From: Herbinix sp.
GTDB taxonomy: Bacteria > Bacillota > Clostridia > Lachnospirales > Lachnospiraceae
Direction of reading: 5' to 3'
Length of the DNA stretch: 64,000 nucleotides
Assembly: GCA_029238935.1 (NCBI GenBank)
Contig: JAQZBN010000003.1
Coordinates: 62,001-126,000 of the forward strand
Shown here: positions 26,842-35,395 of the stretch, in pieces
How the letters are laid out: every line of letters begins with the position of its first letter
Position numbering within the stretch: the stretch's first letter is position 1
The notes under the pieces: model-generated
Seen by the model: the letters and a program-made list of their open reading frames with translations, nothing else
The model's database searches: none
Told to the model about the DNA's origin: nothing
Position numbers and translations under genes: made by a program

Positions 26842-28611
26842 ATGAATAATATAACCGACTATAAAAGATTAGAATTCGAGCTACATGAACATCTCGTTGT
26901 TCTAAGAGATATGTTAATGCTTATGAGTGCAGACGCAAATTACATAGATAAGACCAATCAGGATATTGAGTTAATTAAGACAAAACGCTTCCAAGTAGCA
27001 GTAGTCGGTGAATTTAAAAGAGGAAAAAGCTCATTGATTAATGCGCTTCTTGGTGCTGATATCCTTCCCTCCGATGTCACCCCAACGACCGCTACCATAA
27101 ACCGTATCACCTACGGAAATCAAGCTTCTGCTCAGCTGATCTATAAAGATGGAAGAAAAGAAGCAATTGTGATTGATCAGCTCTGTGATTATGTTACTAA
27201 ATTAAATGATCAGGCTGATCTAACCTCCGGAACAATTAAGGAAGCTGTCATTACTTATCCCGTGGAAATCTGTAGGAATAACATTGAAATTATTGATACT
27301 CCTGGTCTAAATGATGACGAACGTATGACCGAGGTTACTTTAGATATGTTGCAGCACATTGATGCTGCCATTGTGACAATCTCCGCTGTTTCACCGGTAA
27401 GTAAGACGGAACAAAATCTTATAGCACAGCTGATTAAACGAGATAATATCGAAACAATCTTGTTTGTAGTTACCTATATCGATCAAATCGATGAAGATGA
27501 TAGAGAACGATTACTTGATAATATTAAACAGCGAATTAGTACAGATACTCTAAAACTCTTTGATCAAAGCAGTGAGGATATACGAAAGAAGGCTCATAGA
27601 ATTCTGGACGACGTTCCCCTTTTTGGCATATCATCCAAACAAGCCTTAAAAGCTATGTTTATGAGCAAACTAAGCTTACTGAAGGAAAGCGGCTTTGAAG
27701 ATTTTCGAAGTGCTTTATATCAGACCCTAATCTCAGAACAAGGAGTTGTTGCAATACATAAATGTATTCACTCCGTTTATGAGCTGATATCTCACTTAGA
27801 CCAACAGAAAGAGATCAATAAGATTAGGTTGCAAGAGAAGCTTACTGCTGCAGATGGTCTCCTTCGATATCTTAATGATTATAGAGATACAGACCTGCAG
27901 GCCCTGGATCAAGGATTTGTTCAAGCAGAAGAACTGCTGATACTGCTTTTTGATCAATTTCACGAACTGCCCTCAAAATTGCTTCCCTTTTTCGTAAAGA
28001 GTTTATCCAGTCTAACCTCTGTCACCAACCAAGCTATACTGGATGCATTGTCAGCGGCTGTACTGCAAAGCCGTGAATATGCCAGTGGATCAGAACTGAT
28101 GGTAGTCAAAAAAGACATTGTTTCCATCCTTTGGGCTTCTACCAGATTTTACAGAGAAAAACAGCAATTCCTATTACAAGAACTCGATCAGAGCGGTCTT
28201 TTTTACCGGACGGACAACTGGAATCTTCAGATTAATGGCCTCCATCCGGACCAATTATTCGGATTTGCTAATTTTCCTGAATTTTCATTTACCCTTCAAT
28301 CCATACCTCAGAATACTACATTAGCGGATTATAACATCATTCAAAGTGTAAAAGCCGATGTAATAAACTCTGTTACATCTTATATCGATCGGTGGAATAA
28401 ATTTGTCCGACAGTTTCGCTTATGGTGCTTTTCACAGGCCGAACGGGAAACGAATATAATTTATGGGGATATTGAAAAGCTGTGCAAGGAACAGATAGCA
28501 AAAACCCAAAAGGGATTTCAATTAAATGAAGCAAATTATGAGATTAGTCAAAAGATTTCGAAAGAAATCGGTAATAAAATTGATCGTATTAAAATGGAAT
28601 TTCATTTATAA
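26842..28611 (+). CDS. Dynamin-like GTPase 1
   Basis: 589 residues. GTPase motifs: G1 GEFKRGKSS (residues 56-64), G2 Thr in PTTATINR, G3 DTPGLNDD, and a G4-like region around VTYIDQIDEDD. A helical stalk-like region follows (about 290-589), rich in Leu and Gln, with no clear membrane span. Bacterial dynamin-like proteins bind and remodel membranes and often work as pairs. It is closest in this window to the 684-residue GTPase downstream, from which it differs by lacking the Gly-rich hydrophobic paddle. First gene of the cluster, with AGGAG before the ATG. Confidence 0.85.
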   Translation: MNNITDYKRLEFELHEHLVVLRDMLMLMSADANYIDKTNQDIELIKTKRFQVAVVGEFKRGKSSLINALLGADILPSDVTPTTATINRITYGNQASAQLIYKDGRKEAIVIDQLCDYVTKLNDQADLTSGTIKEAVITYPVEICRNNIEIIDTPGLNDDERMTEVTLDMLQHIDAAIVTISAVSPVSKTEQNLIAQLIKRDNIETILFVVTYIDQIDEDDRERLLDNIKQRISTDTLKLFDQSSEDIRKKAHRILDDVPLFGISSKQALKAMFMSKLSLLKESGFEDFRSALYQTLISEQGVVAIHKCIHSVYELISHLDQQKEINKIRLQEKLTAADGLLRYLNDYRDTDLQALDQGFVQAEELLILLFDQFHELPSKLLPFFVKSLSSLTSVTNQAILDALSAAVLQSREYASGSELMVVKKDIVSILWASTRFYREKQQFLLQELDQSGLFYRTDNWNLQINGLHPDQLFGFANFPEFSFTLQSIPQNTTLADYNIIQSVKADVINSVTSYIDRWNKFVRQFRLWCFSQAERETNIIYGDIEKLCKEQIAKTQKGFQLNEANYEISQKISKEIGNKIDRIKMEFHL

Positions 28612-28635
28612 AAAGGGATAATGGGAGGATTTTAT

Positions 28636-30237
28636 ATGTTGTGTAAAGGCTGTGGAAACCAAATATCGAATGAATATGTATTCTGCCCAAATTGCGGATA
28701 CAAGAATGAACCCGGTAATATTCCAAAAAACACAAAAAAATGTTCCGAATGCGGTAAGGAATTTCCGGAGGATCGCTTTTTCTGCGATTCCTGTGGCGGA
28801 AAGTTAGCACCGATTACGTCTGGACAAACGACTTCCAATTCAATGCAGAGCCACTCAACGCAGGGCTTTAGCCAATCTAATTCAAATGTACAATCTGAGA
28901 TTCCTTATACGACACAGCCAAACTCTCCTTATCAATCATCTCAGCAAGCGACGCATCAATCTTCTCAGAATACACCACCATACCAAACATCACAAAATTC
29001 TTACTACCAAACATCCCAGAATGCATCAAACCAAACATCCAATAGCCAGCCTTATCAAGCTTCACAAAACCAATTCTATCAAAATCAGAATACTTATTAT
29101 AATAATGCGGCGAATTCCCAGTATCAGCCGCAGCAAAATGCACCTTATCACAATGGTTATCAAAAGAAAAAGAACAAATATCTATTACCTATTATACTAG
29201 GATCCTCTGCTGTGGTATTGCTCCTACTGGCTGTTATTCTGATACCTATCATACTTGATGAATTAAGAGTCGATGATTCGTATTCCTATGAAGTCACTGA
29301 CAGCGAGGATATTTCGACTGATGTAACCAGCGATAGTACTACGACTGAGCCTGTCATTACCGAATCCCCCTCTGCTGACACGGTATCCAGTCCATCCTAT
29401 ACCCTGTATTATGATTATACGGAATTATCCGATGTTGCCAGCCTTAATTCCGATAGCCGTTTTGCATATAACTCTTATGATCCCTCCCAGGACATATTTA
29501 CCTACGAGTATATATTTACAGAAACCTCCCCAACAGAAAGCAGCTTTTTTGGTGCCTTAGATGAATACAGTGTTTATCTTCAGAATAATTATGGATTTTA
29601 TTATGAGGAGGATTTAAGTGAAGAACAGTCGGAAGAAGGGAATCCGATCATAGTTTTATCCAGAGGTATCTATTATATGACGATTTCTGGTAATGTTCCT
29701 GATTATTATGCTTATATTTCTATTTTCATATTAGATGATGAAGAGACTACCGAAGAGACAACCATAGATTCTACAACCGATACGAGCATGTGGACCAATA
29801 TCACCAACTATATTCAGGATAGGGATTATTATACGATAGAACTTGGAACTGAGACCATTATGGAAAACGGAATGTCCTTTTATTTGAATGAAATAACCTT
29901 TACCGATTTAGGAAATGGTACGATGGAGCTTTTGGTGGATATGGATTTAAGCGCATATAATTCAGACATTTATGCAGCTTATTCCGATTTCATGGTGGTC
30001 CCGACGGATGATTACGGCAACATTCTTGCAGATGCAAGTCCTGCTTCGTATTATACAGATTCTTCAGGAAATGATGTAACTGCACCGTTCGTCCTTGATA
30101 CCGCTTACTATTATAATTATACGTTGACCTTCTATGTTCCTGCGGAAACAACTGATTTTACTTTCACAGCGAATAACCTGGATAATAATTATCAACCTGC
30201 TGGCCCGATCTACAGAGTTGATATGGAAATCTATTAA
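28636..30237 (+). CDS. Double zinc-ribbon, single-span membrane protein with extracytoplasmic domains
   Basis: 533 residues. Two zinc ribbons (C-x2-C pairs at residues 3-6/18-21 and about 35-38/50-53), then a Gln/Ser/Asn-rich linker with repeats of YQTSQN, a membrane span (about 185-207), an acidic Ser/Thr stalk, and two beta-rich extracellular regions, the last (about 395-530) resembling DUF4352-type domains. The layout would place the zinc ribbons in the cytoplasm near the GTPases. The chosen ATG follows GGGAGG; the earlier ATG precedes that site. It sits 24 bases after GTPase 1 and 23 before GTPase 2, so it is surely part of the same operon. Confidence 0.78.
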   Translation: MLCKGCGNQISNEYVFCPNCGYKNEPGNIPKNTKKCSECGKEFPEDRFFCDSCGGKLAPITSGQTTSNSMQSHSTQGFSQSNSNVQSEIPYTTQPNSPYQSSQQATHQSSQNTPPYQTSQNSYYQTSQNASNQTSNSQPYQASQNQFYQNQNTYYNNAANSQYQPQQNAPYHNGYQKKKNKYLLPIILGSSAVVLLLLAVILIPIILDELRVDDSYSYEVTDSEDISTDVTSDSTTTEPVITESPSADTVSSPSYTLYYDYTELSDVASLNSDSRFAYNSYDPSQDIFTYEYIFTETSPTESSFFGALDEYSVYLQNNYGFYYEEDLSEEQSEEGNPIIVLSRGIYYMTISGNVPDYYAYISIFILDDEETTEETTIDSTTDTSMWTNITNYIQDRDYYTIELGTETIMENGMSFYLNEITFTDLGNGTMELLVDMDLSAYNSDIYAAYSDFMVVPTDDYGNILADASPASYYTDSSGNDVTAPFVLDTAYYYNYTLTFYVPAETTDFTFTANNLDNNYQPAGPIYRVDMEIY

Positions 30238-30260
30238 GATAAAATAATGGAGGATGAACC

Positions 30261-32315
30261 ATGGATAGTACGATTAATTTTAGTAATTTTACCGGTTACC
30301 GACAGACAGTAATGGAGTTAACTGCGGATTTAAATCAATTAAAGGAATACAGTAAGGTCTTAAATTTAAATGGAAATGTAGCTTCCATTGATGAGACCCT
30401 AGAAAAATTAGCAAACGATTCCTTTGATGTTGCTATTATCGGAGAATTTAAACGAGGAAAAAGTACATTAATTAATGCATTGCTGGGGAAGGAAATCCTT
30501 CCCTCCGACGTTTTACCGACTACTGCAACATTAAACAGAGTTACTTACGGAATCACCCCTTGTGTTTCTGTGAAATATAAGAATGGTACCTCCGAAGAAG
30601 TAGAAATTGATAAACTAAACGATTACGTGACAAAGCTTTCTTCCGAATCGGAGCAGAAAGCAGCAACGGTAAAAGAAGCTACGATCTACTACCCTACTTC
30701 GTATTGTAAGAACAATGTTGATATTATTGATACCCCCGGACTCAATGACGATGAAAATATGACTGAGGTAACCCTATCGGTACTTCCGCAAATTGATGCA
30801 GCCATTTTTGTTATTATGGCACAGGCACCCTTTTCAGAATACGAACGGGATTTCCTTGAAAATAAAATGTTGACCAGTGATATGGGTAGAGTTATCTTTG
30901 CTGTCAATTGCATCGATCGCTGTGATGAGGACGATGCAGAACGTGTTATTGACAGTATTAGTAAGAGAATCAATTCCTATGTTCTAGAGAAAGCAAAGAA
31001 AGTAATGGGAGAAGACTCTGAAGAATTTGCTGTATATAAAAGAAAAATCGGAAAACCTAAGGTATTTGGTATTTCTGCGAAGCAGGCTTTAAAAGGAAAA
31101 ATCAAGGGAAACGATGAACTGATTGCGAAAAGCAATTATCCAGCCTTCGAAGCTGAACTGGAACGCCTGTTAACCGAAGAACGCGGTGCCATCTCCCTTC
31201 ATGTTCAGGTAAGCAAAATCCTCTCTTCCATTGGTGAGATTGTAAAATCCATTCAGTTAAGAGAAAATTCTCTTCGTATGGATCGTGGTGTATTCAATGA
31301 GAAATACGAAGCTGCAAGAGAGGAATTTAAAATTATAAGGGAAAAGAGAAAAGAAGAATTTAACAAGATTGATAGTGCCTCCAAAGGGGCTTATCAGAAT
31401 TTAATGCCTAAACTCAACGAATTCTGGCCTACTTTATTAAATGATGCAATTCGTATCATAAAAGACGAAGTAATCACTGACGAAGATATGAAGAAGGATA
31501 ATATTCCAAAAACTCAGGACCGAATTATGAAAAAAATCAAGAAATCCTCAGAGAATTTGGGTCAGCTCCTCAATGAACAGATTCAACAGGATATCTCTGT
31601 ATCACTGGGCAAGGAAGCTACAAGACTTCAGGATTTTGAAGATGTTTTCTATTCTACCATCAACAGCATACATACCTCTTTTACAGCTCATGGTAGTGAT
31701 TATGAGGTTAACAGCTCTTCCACCGCTTTGAGCACAGCACTGAACTATTTTACCTTCGGTGGAGGTAGTGCCTATTTAGGCTATAAACAGGCCGGTTGGA
31801 AGGGTATGCTCCTTGGAGGCGGTGTCGGAGCAGCTGCAACCTATGCTACCTCCGTCGGAGCCGGTATCTTACTCGCAGGTATTGGTCTTCCGATCACCTT
31901 ACCGGTTATCATTATCGCCGGAGTGGTTTCCGCTCTAGTCGGTACCTTTACCGGTAATAAAGCCTTAAAATGGCTTGTTCCCGATAATAAAGCAGAAAAG
32001 TTTAAGACCCAGTACATCGAATCTATCAAAACAGAATATGCAAAACTAGAGAATGATAGTAATCTCGATGTAAAAGTAAAAGACCAGATTGAAGCATCTT
32101 TTATAGCTTTAAAAACGAAAATTAATTCAGAAACTGAACATATCTTAAATGATATGCAGGCTACCCTTGATGATTTAAAGATTAAGGTTGCACAAAGTGA
32201 AGTTATGGCTGAGAAGGAGCAACAGCAATTAGTGTCTATGAGCGAAAACATAACCAAAATTGGAGATAAAGCCAATGAAATCAATAAACAGTTAATCGCT
32301 ATTTTAAATAGGTAA
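30261..32315 (+). CDS. Dynamin-like GTPase 2 with hydrophobic membrane paddle
   Basis: 684 residues. G1 GEFKRGKST (61-69), G2 PTTATLNR, G3 DTPGLNDD and NCIDRCDEDD in the G4 region. Long coiled-coil stretches (about 350-480 and 585-684) flank a Gly/Ala-rich hydrophobic segment (about 498-575, including GMLLGGGVGAAATYA and LPVIIIAGVVSALVGTF) that is likely to insert into the membrane. The pairing of one GTPase with and one without a paddle recalls two-part bacterial dynamins such as LeoA-type or DynA/B systems. GGAGG precedes the ATG. Confidence 0.86.
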   Translation: MDSTINFSNFTGYRQTVMELTADLNQLKEYSKVLNLNGNVASIDETLEKLANDSFDVAIIGEFKRGKSTLINALLGKEILPSDVLPTTATLNRVTYGITPCVSVKYKNGTSEEVEIDKLNDYVTKLSSESEQKAATVKEATIYYPTSYCKNNVDIIDTPGLNDDENMTEVTLSVLPQIDAAIFVIMAQAPFSEYERDFLENKMLTSDMGRVIFAVNCIDRCDEDDAERVIDSISKRINSYVLEKAKKVMGEDSEEFAVYKRKIGKPKVFGISAKQALKGKIKGNDELIAKSNYPAFEAELERLLTEERGAISLHVQVSKILSSIGEIVKSIQLRENSLRMDRGVFNEKYEAAREEFKIIREKRKEEFNKIDSASKGAYQNLMPKLNEFWPTLLNDAIRIIKDEVITDEDMKKDNIPKTQDRIMKKIKKSSENLGQLLNEQIQQDISVSLGKEATRLQDFEDVFYSTINSIHTSFTAHGSDYEVNSSSTALSTALNYFTFGGGSAYLGYKQAGWKGMLLGGGVGAAATYATSVGAGILLAGIGLPITLPVIIIAGVVSALVGTFTGNKALKWLVPDNKAEKFKTQYIESIKTEYAKLENDSNLDVKVKDQIEASFIALKTKINSETEHILNDMQATLDDLKIKVAQSEVMAEKEQQQLVSMSENITKIGDKANEINKQLIAILNR

Positions 32316-32330
32316 TTTCAGAATAATGTG

Positions 32331-32562
32331 AAAAATAAACTTTTCACATAGTAACATTACGTAAATTCACTTTGCAAGTAGTTACATAAAGTAAATTCAC
32401 TTTGCAAGTAGTTACATAATGAAAATTCATTTTGTAAGTAGTTACTTAAAGAAAATTCACTTCGCAAGTAGTTACATAAAGAAATTTCACTGTGCAAGTA
32501 GTTACATAAAGAAATTTCACTTTGTAAGTAGTTACATAAAGAAATTTCACTTTGCACATAGT
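32331..32562. repeat. Tandem 30-bp repeat, six full units plus degenerate ends
   Basis: Units start at 32361, 32391, 32421, 32451, 32481 and 32511 with an exact 30-base period and no spacers; each contains CAAGTAGTTACATAA or a close variant. A partial unit follows at 32541-32562 and a degenerate one precedes at 32331-32360. Units diverge by one to five bases, with neighbouring units most alike, as in repeats that grow by slippage. It separates GTPase 2 from the peptidase gene. Not a CRISPR array. Confidence 0.9.
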
Positions 32563-32564
32563 AT

Positions 32565-32587
32565 GCCTGCAACCAAGGCTTGCAGGC
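32565..32587. promoter_or_regulatory. Hairpin at the end of the repeat array
   Basis: 8-bp perfect stem (32565-32572 with 32580-32587), 24 bases before the peptidase start codon. No T-run on the plus strand, so it is more likely to affect translation or mRNA stability than to terminate. Confidence 0.4.
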
Positions 32588-32611
32588 TGTGAAGAAAGGC
32601 AGGGTATTACT

Positions 32612-33568
32612 ATGGAGAATCCTACAAGTACCATTGATGTCAGCTTTTTAAACTATATCAAAGAAAGATCCTACAAAGAAAGTTTGCATATCGAAGGTGG
32701 AATTCCTGATTATGCATTTGCAACTGATTATGCGTTACGGCAAAAATTAAAAGCCATCCCCGGAATCTACTCCTTTTTCAAAGCAGTCACCAGTCAAATC
32801 GTACCGGAACGGAAGCAAAAATTAAATATGAATAGCTTAAAAGTCGGCCCCAGCCAATATCCTGAGATTTATGATATGACAAAGGATTGTGCCAGAATCT
32901 TAGGGATTGGTATTCCCACTGTCTTTATCGAGCATGACTTAAGTGTGATGAACGCTTATGCCCTTGCCTGGGAAGATAGTGAACCAGTGGTTATATTAAC
33001 CTCCTCCCTGGTGGAGCGTTGTACACCGATGGAACTAAAAGCTATTATCGGTCATGAATGTGGTCATATTCATAATAATCATGGTATTTATAATGTAGCT
33101 TCTGAAATTTTAATCAGTAATACCTTAGGTAGGATTTCTTTCCCTCAACAGGTTGCAATGCTACTCTCCTCCTCCATCACTTTTGCCCTGCAAGCATGGT
33201 CCAGAGCTGCCGAGGTGACCTGTGACCGCGCAGGTATTATATGCTGCGGAGATTCTGCTCCCACCATTCGTGTTCATGGAAAATTGGCTTCCGGTGCAAT
33301 GATAAATGGAGTAAGTATCAATATTGATGAATTAACGAATCAATATGAAACCTTCCGCAATACTCCGGTTCGTTTGATGGAACTCTACAGTACCCATCCG
33401 GTTTCTGTTCGAAGGATTTTGGCTGCGAAAGAATTTATACATAGCGAAGTATATTATGACTGGCATCCGGAACAAAAACAGCCAGGCCAAAATTTATACA
33501 GCAAACAAGAATTGGATTCCAGATGTGACAAATTCGTAAGTGTATTAAAAAGTGAAAAAAAAGATTAG
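32612..33568 (+). CDS. M48-type zinc metallopeptidase
   Basis: 318 residues. The zinc motif HECGH is at residues 148-152, with the third ligand probably the Glu in RAAEVTCDRAG further on; these match M48 peptidases (HtpX/Ste24 type). Unlike HtpX it has no strong membrane spans, so it is probably cytoplasmic or peripherally bound. The chosen ATG is supported by the purine-rich site AAGGCAGGG; the earlier in-frame ATG lies inside the repeat. It is followed after 10 bases by GTPase 3. It could process or turn over components of the dynamin-like system; that is inference. Confidence 0.82.
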   Translation: MENPTSTIDVSFLNYIKERSYKESLHIEGGIPDYAFATDYALRQKLKAIPGIYSFFKAVTSQIVPERKQKLNMNSLKVGPSQYPEIYDMTKDCARILGIGIPTVFIEHDLSVMNAYALAWEDSEPVVILTSSLVERCTPMELKAIIGHECGHIHNNHGIYNVASEILISNTLGRISFPQQVAMLLSSSITFALQAWSRAAEVTCDRAGIICCGDSAPTIRVHGKLASGAMINGVSINIDELTNQYETFRNTPVRLMELYSTHPVSVRRILAAKEFIHSEVYYDWHPEQKQPGQNLYSKQELDSRCDKFVSVLKSEKKD

Positions 33569-33578
33569 GAGGGTTGAC

Positions 33579-35357
33579 ATGGATAAGCTTCAAGATAGAT
33601 TTGTCTTAGATTATGAGGATGTGGAACGTGAAATTAATTTAATCCTTGATTATGTGAAGGAGCTTCGCAATGACAGTTTTATCAAGCGTATTTTAAGCAA
33701 GGCTGACCGTGACGCAATCCTTCGATGGGAAAGCCTGATTAAAGAGAAGTTGGATGAGGAGTTCTCCGTAGTTGTCATCGGAGATTTTAAGAGAGGTAAA
33801 TCCACCTTCATTAATTCCCTCTTAGGGAAAGACTTAGTTACCACCAATGTAACTCCGGAAACAGTAACCATCAATCGCATTTCGTTCGGAACAGAACCCA
33901 AAATGGAAGCAGTTCTGGAAAATGGTAAACGCTTTCGTCTGGATAAAAATGAATTAAGCCGAGAAGAGTTAGAAAAGATCATAGCAGAATTGCCCGGTGC
34001 CATTGATTACATAGATATAAAAGATAACAATGATATTCTTAAGGAAATTGCTATTGTAGATACTCCTGGAATAGGTGATATCTTGAAAGCTTACGATCAG
34101 AAAGTAATGAATTATCTGATCAAAGCCGATGCTGTTATTTATCTTGTATCAGCATTATCTCCCATTTCAGAGACAGAGCAGATATTTTTAAATACTGCTG
34201 TCTTACCCCACAGCTTTTCCCGTATCTTTGTTGTAATAAATATGGTGGATTGTATCGATGAGGTATCAGATATCGCCCGGATTAAAAATGCAATCAATGA
34301 CAAAGTGAAAGCAATTACTAGGCAGGCTAATGTGTTTACCATCAGTGGCCTTGATGAGTTCTGCCGCAAGACGGATCAAAAGAGACCAAATCCTGCGCTG
34401 GTAGACTTCCTAGAAGCAAATTACGAGGAATTTGAAACAGCCATCCAATCTGATATTGTCATACAGAAGATGGTAATCAAGTCCGAACGGGTTATTCAAA
34501 CAGTCAAGCAAATGGTTGTTGATATCGAAGGACGTATTAAGTTGATCAGCAATATGCTATCAAACAGCAAAGAAGAGTTAGATCAATTAGAAACCAAATA
34601 TGAACAGGAAAACATTCAGGTAACGACGATAATCAAACACAGCAGCGAAGCACTCCATGAGGAAATCAAACGTTATTCGATTGAAGCAAAGGATTGGATG
34701 AGCCTCTTCTTAGATCGCTTAAAGCAAGAATTGGAGAGCATTGGTCAGAGCCAAACCACAGAAACACTACAAAAACACCTTCAATTTTATCTATCCGATC
34801 ATGTGAAAGAAGCGATCCTGCTCTGTGTGAAAGCCCACCGAGACAAAATCGAACAAAAAATCAATGAAATTGCCCGGGACTATTCGAAGAGTTTGGCAGA
34901 CATAGTTGTATCCATCAATAAGTTTGACATGAACTTTTTATTATCCGATATTAGCTGGACCGGAGTAGATTCTGCTACTTTTGTCTTAAATGAAGGTCTA
35001 ACGATGATGGGAATGCAGTCTTTTGGTGTCATAGGAATGGCGATTGCCGGTTATCTTCGCCAAAATCGTATGAGCAAAAAACAACAAGATTTATTACAAC
35101 CAATTTTAACCAACTTTAACAAAGTAACACAGGATGTATTCATGGCGATTGATAAAACCTACGAAGAAATCGAAAAGAATGCTCTGAAGATATTAGAACA
35201 GGCTTATCGCGGACAATTGGAGAAATCCTTGAACGCTGTTAAGCAAGCACAAGACGTATCAAAAACAGAAAACATCAAATCCGAAGAAGTGAAAGAACAA
35301 ATAGCGAATGCTATGGAAATTATTTTCTCTATACATAAATCCCTGGAGAAGTTTTAA
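33579..35357 (+). CDS. Dynamin-like GTPase 3
   Basis: 592 residues. G1 GDFKRGKST (68-76), G2 Thr in TPETVTINR, G3 DTPGIGD and a NMVDCID stretch in the G4 region. A coiled-coil region (about 300-430) is followed by a moderately hydrophobic segment (about 470-495, GMQSFGVIGMAIAGYL) and a C-terminal helix bundle. It is more distant from GTPases 1 and 2 than they are from each other. The chosen ATG follows AGGAGGG by 5 bases; the longer frame starts inside the peptidase gene. Last gene of the cluster, ending at a strong hairpin. Confidence 0.84.
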   Translation: MDKLQDRFVLDYEDVEREINLILDYVKELRNDSFIKRILSKADRDAILRWESLIKEKLDEEFSVVVIGDFKRGKSTFINSLLGKDLVTTNVTPETVTINRISFGTEPKMEAVLENGKRFRLDKNELSREELEKIIAELPGAIDYIDIKDNNDILKEIAIVDTPGIGDILKAYDQKVMNYLIKADAVIYLVSALSPISETEQIFLNTAVLPHSFSRIFVVINMVDCIDEVSDIARIKNAINDKVKAITRQANVFTISGLDEFCRKTDQKRPNPALVDFLEANYEEFETAIQSDIVIQKMVIKSERVIQTVKQMVVDIEGRIKLISNMLSNSKEELDQLETKYEQENIQVTTIIKHSSEALHEEIKRYSIEAKDWMSLFLDRLKQELESIGQSQTTETLQKHLQFYLSDHVKEAILLCVKAHRDKIEQKINEIARDYSKSLADIVVSINKFDMNFLLSDISWTGVDSATFVLNEGLTMMGMQSFGVIGMAIAGYLRQNRMSKKQQDLLQPILTNFNKVTQDVFMAIDKTYEEIEKNALKILEQAYRGQLEKSLNAVKQAQDVSKTENIKSEEVKEQIANAMEIIFSIHKSLEKF

Positions 35358-35361
35358 ATAA

Positions 35362-35395
35362 GAGGTCAAAAGTCAGTTCTTATGACTTTTGGCCT
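35362..35395. terminator. Terminator shared by GTPase 3 and the diguanylate cyclase
   Basis: 14-bp stem with one G:T pair (35362-35375 with 35382-35395) followed by CTTTTT on the plus strand. The convergent cyclase gene ends inside it at 35380. Confidence 0.8.

Noticed and set aside
31841..32284. Minus-strand frame of 147 codons inside dynamin-like GTPase 2
   Set aside because: It is the complement of the coiled-coil and Gly/Ala-rich coding region, and its composition reflects that.
32331..32562. Possible CRISPR array
   Set aside because: The units are directly adjacent with no spacers and there are no cas genes; it is a simple tandem repeat.
32357..32572. Minus-strand frame of 71 codons across the tandem repeat, giving decapeptide repeats
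   Set aside because: The frame stays open only because the repeat unit is 30 bases, a multiple of three; there is no ribosome site and the frame begins and ends with the array.
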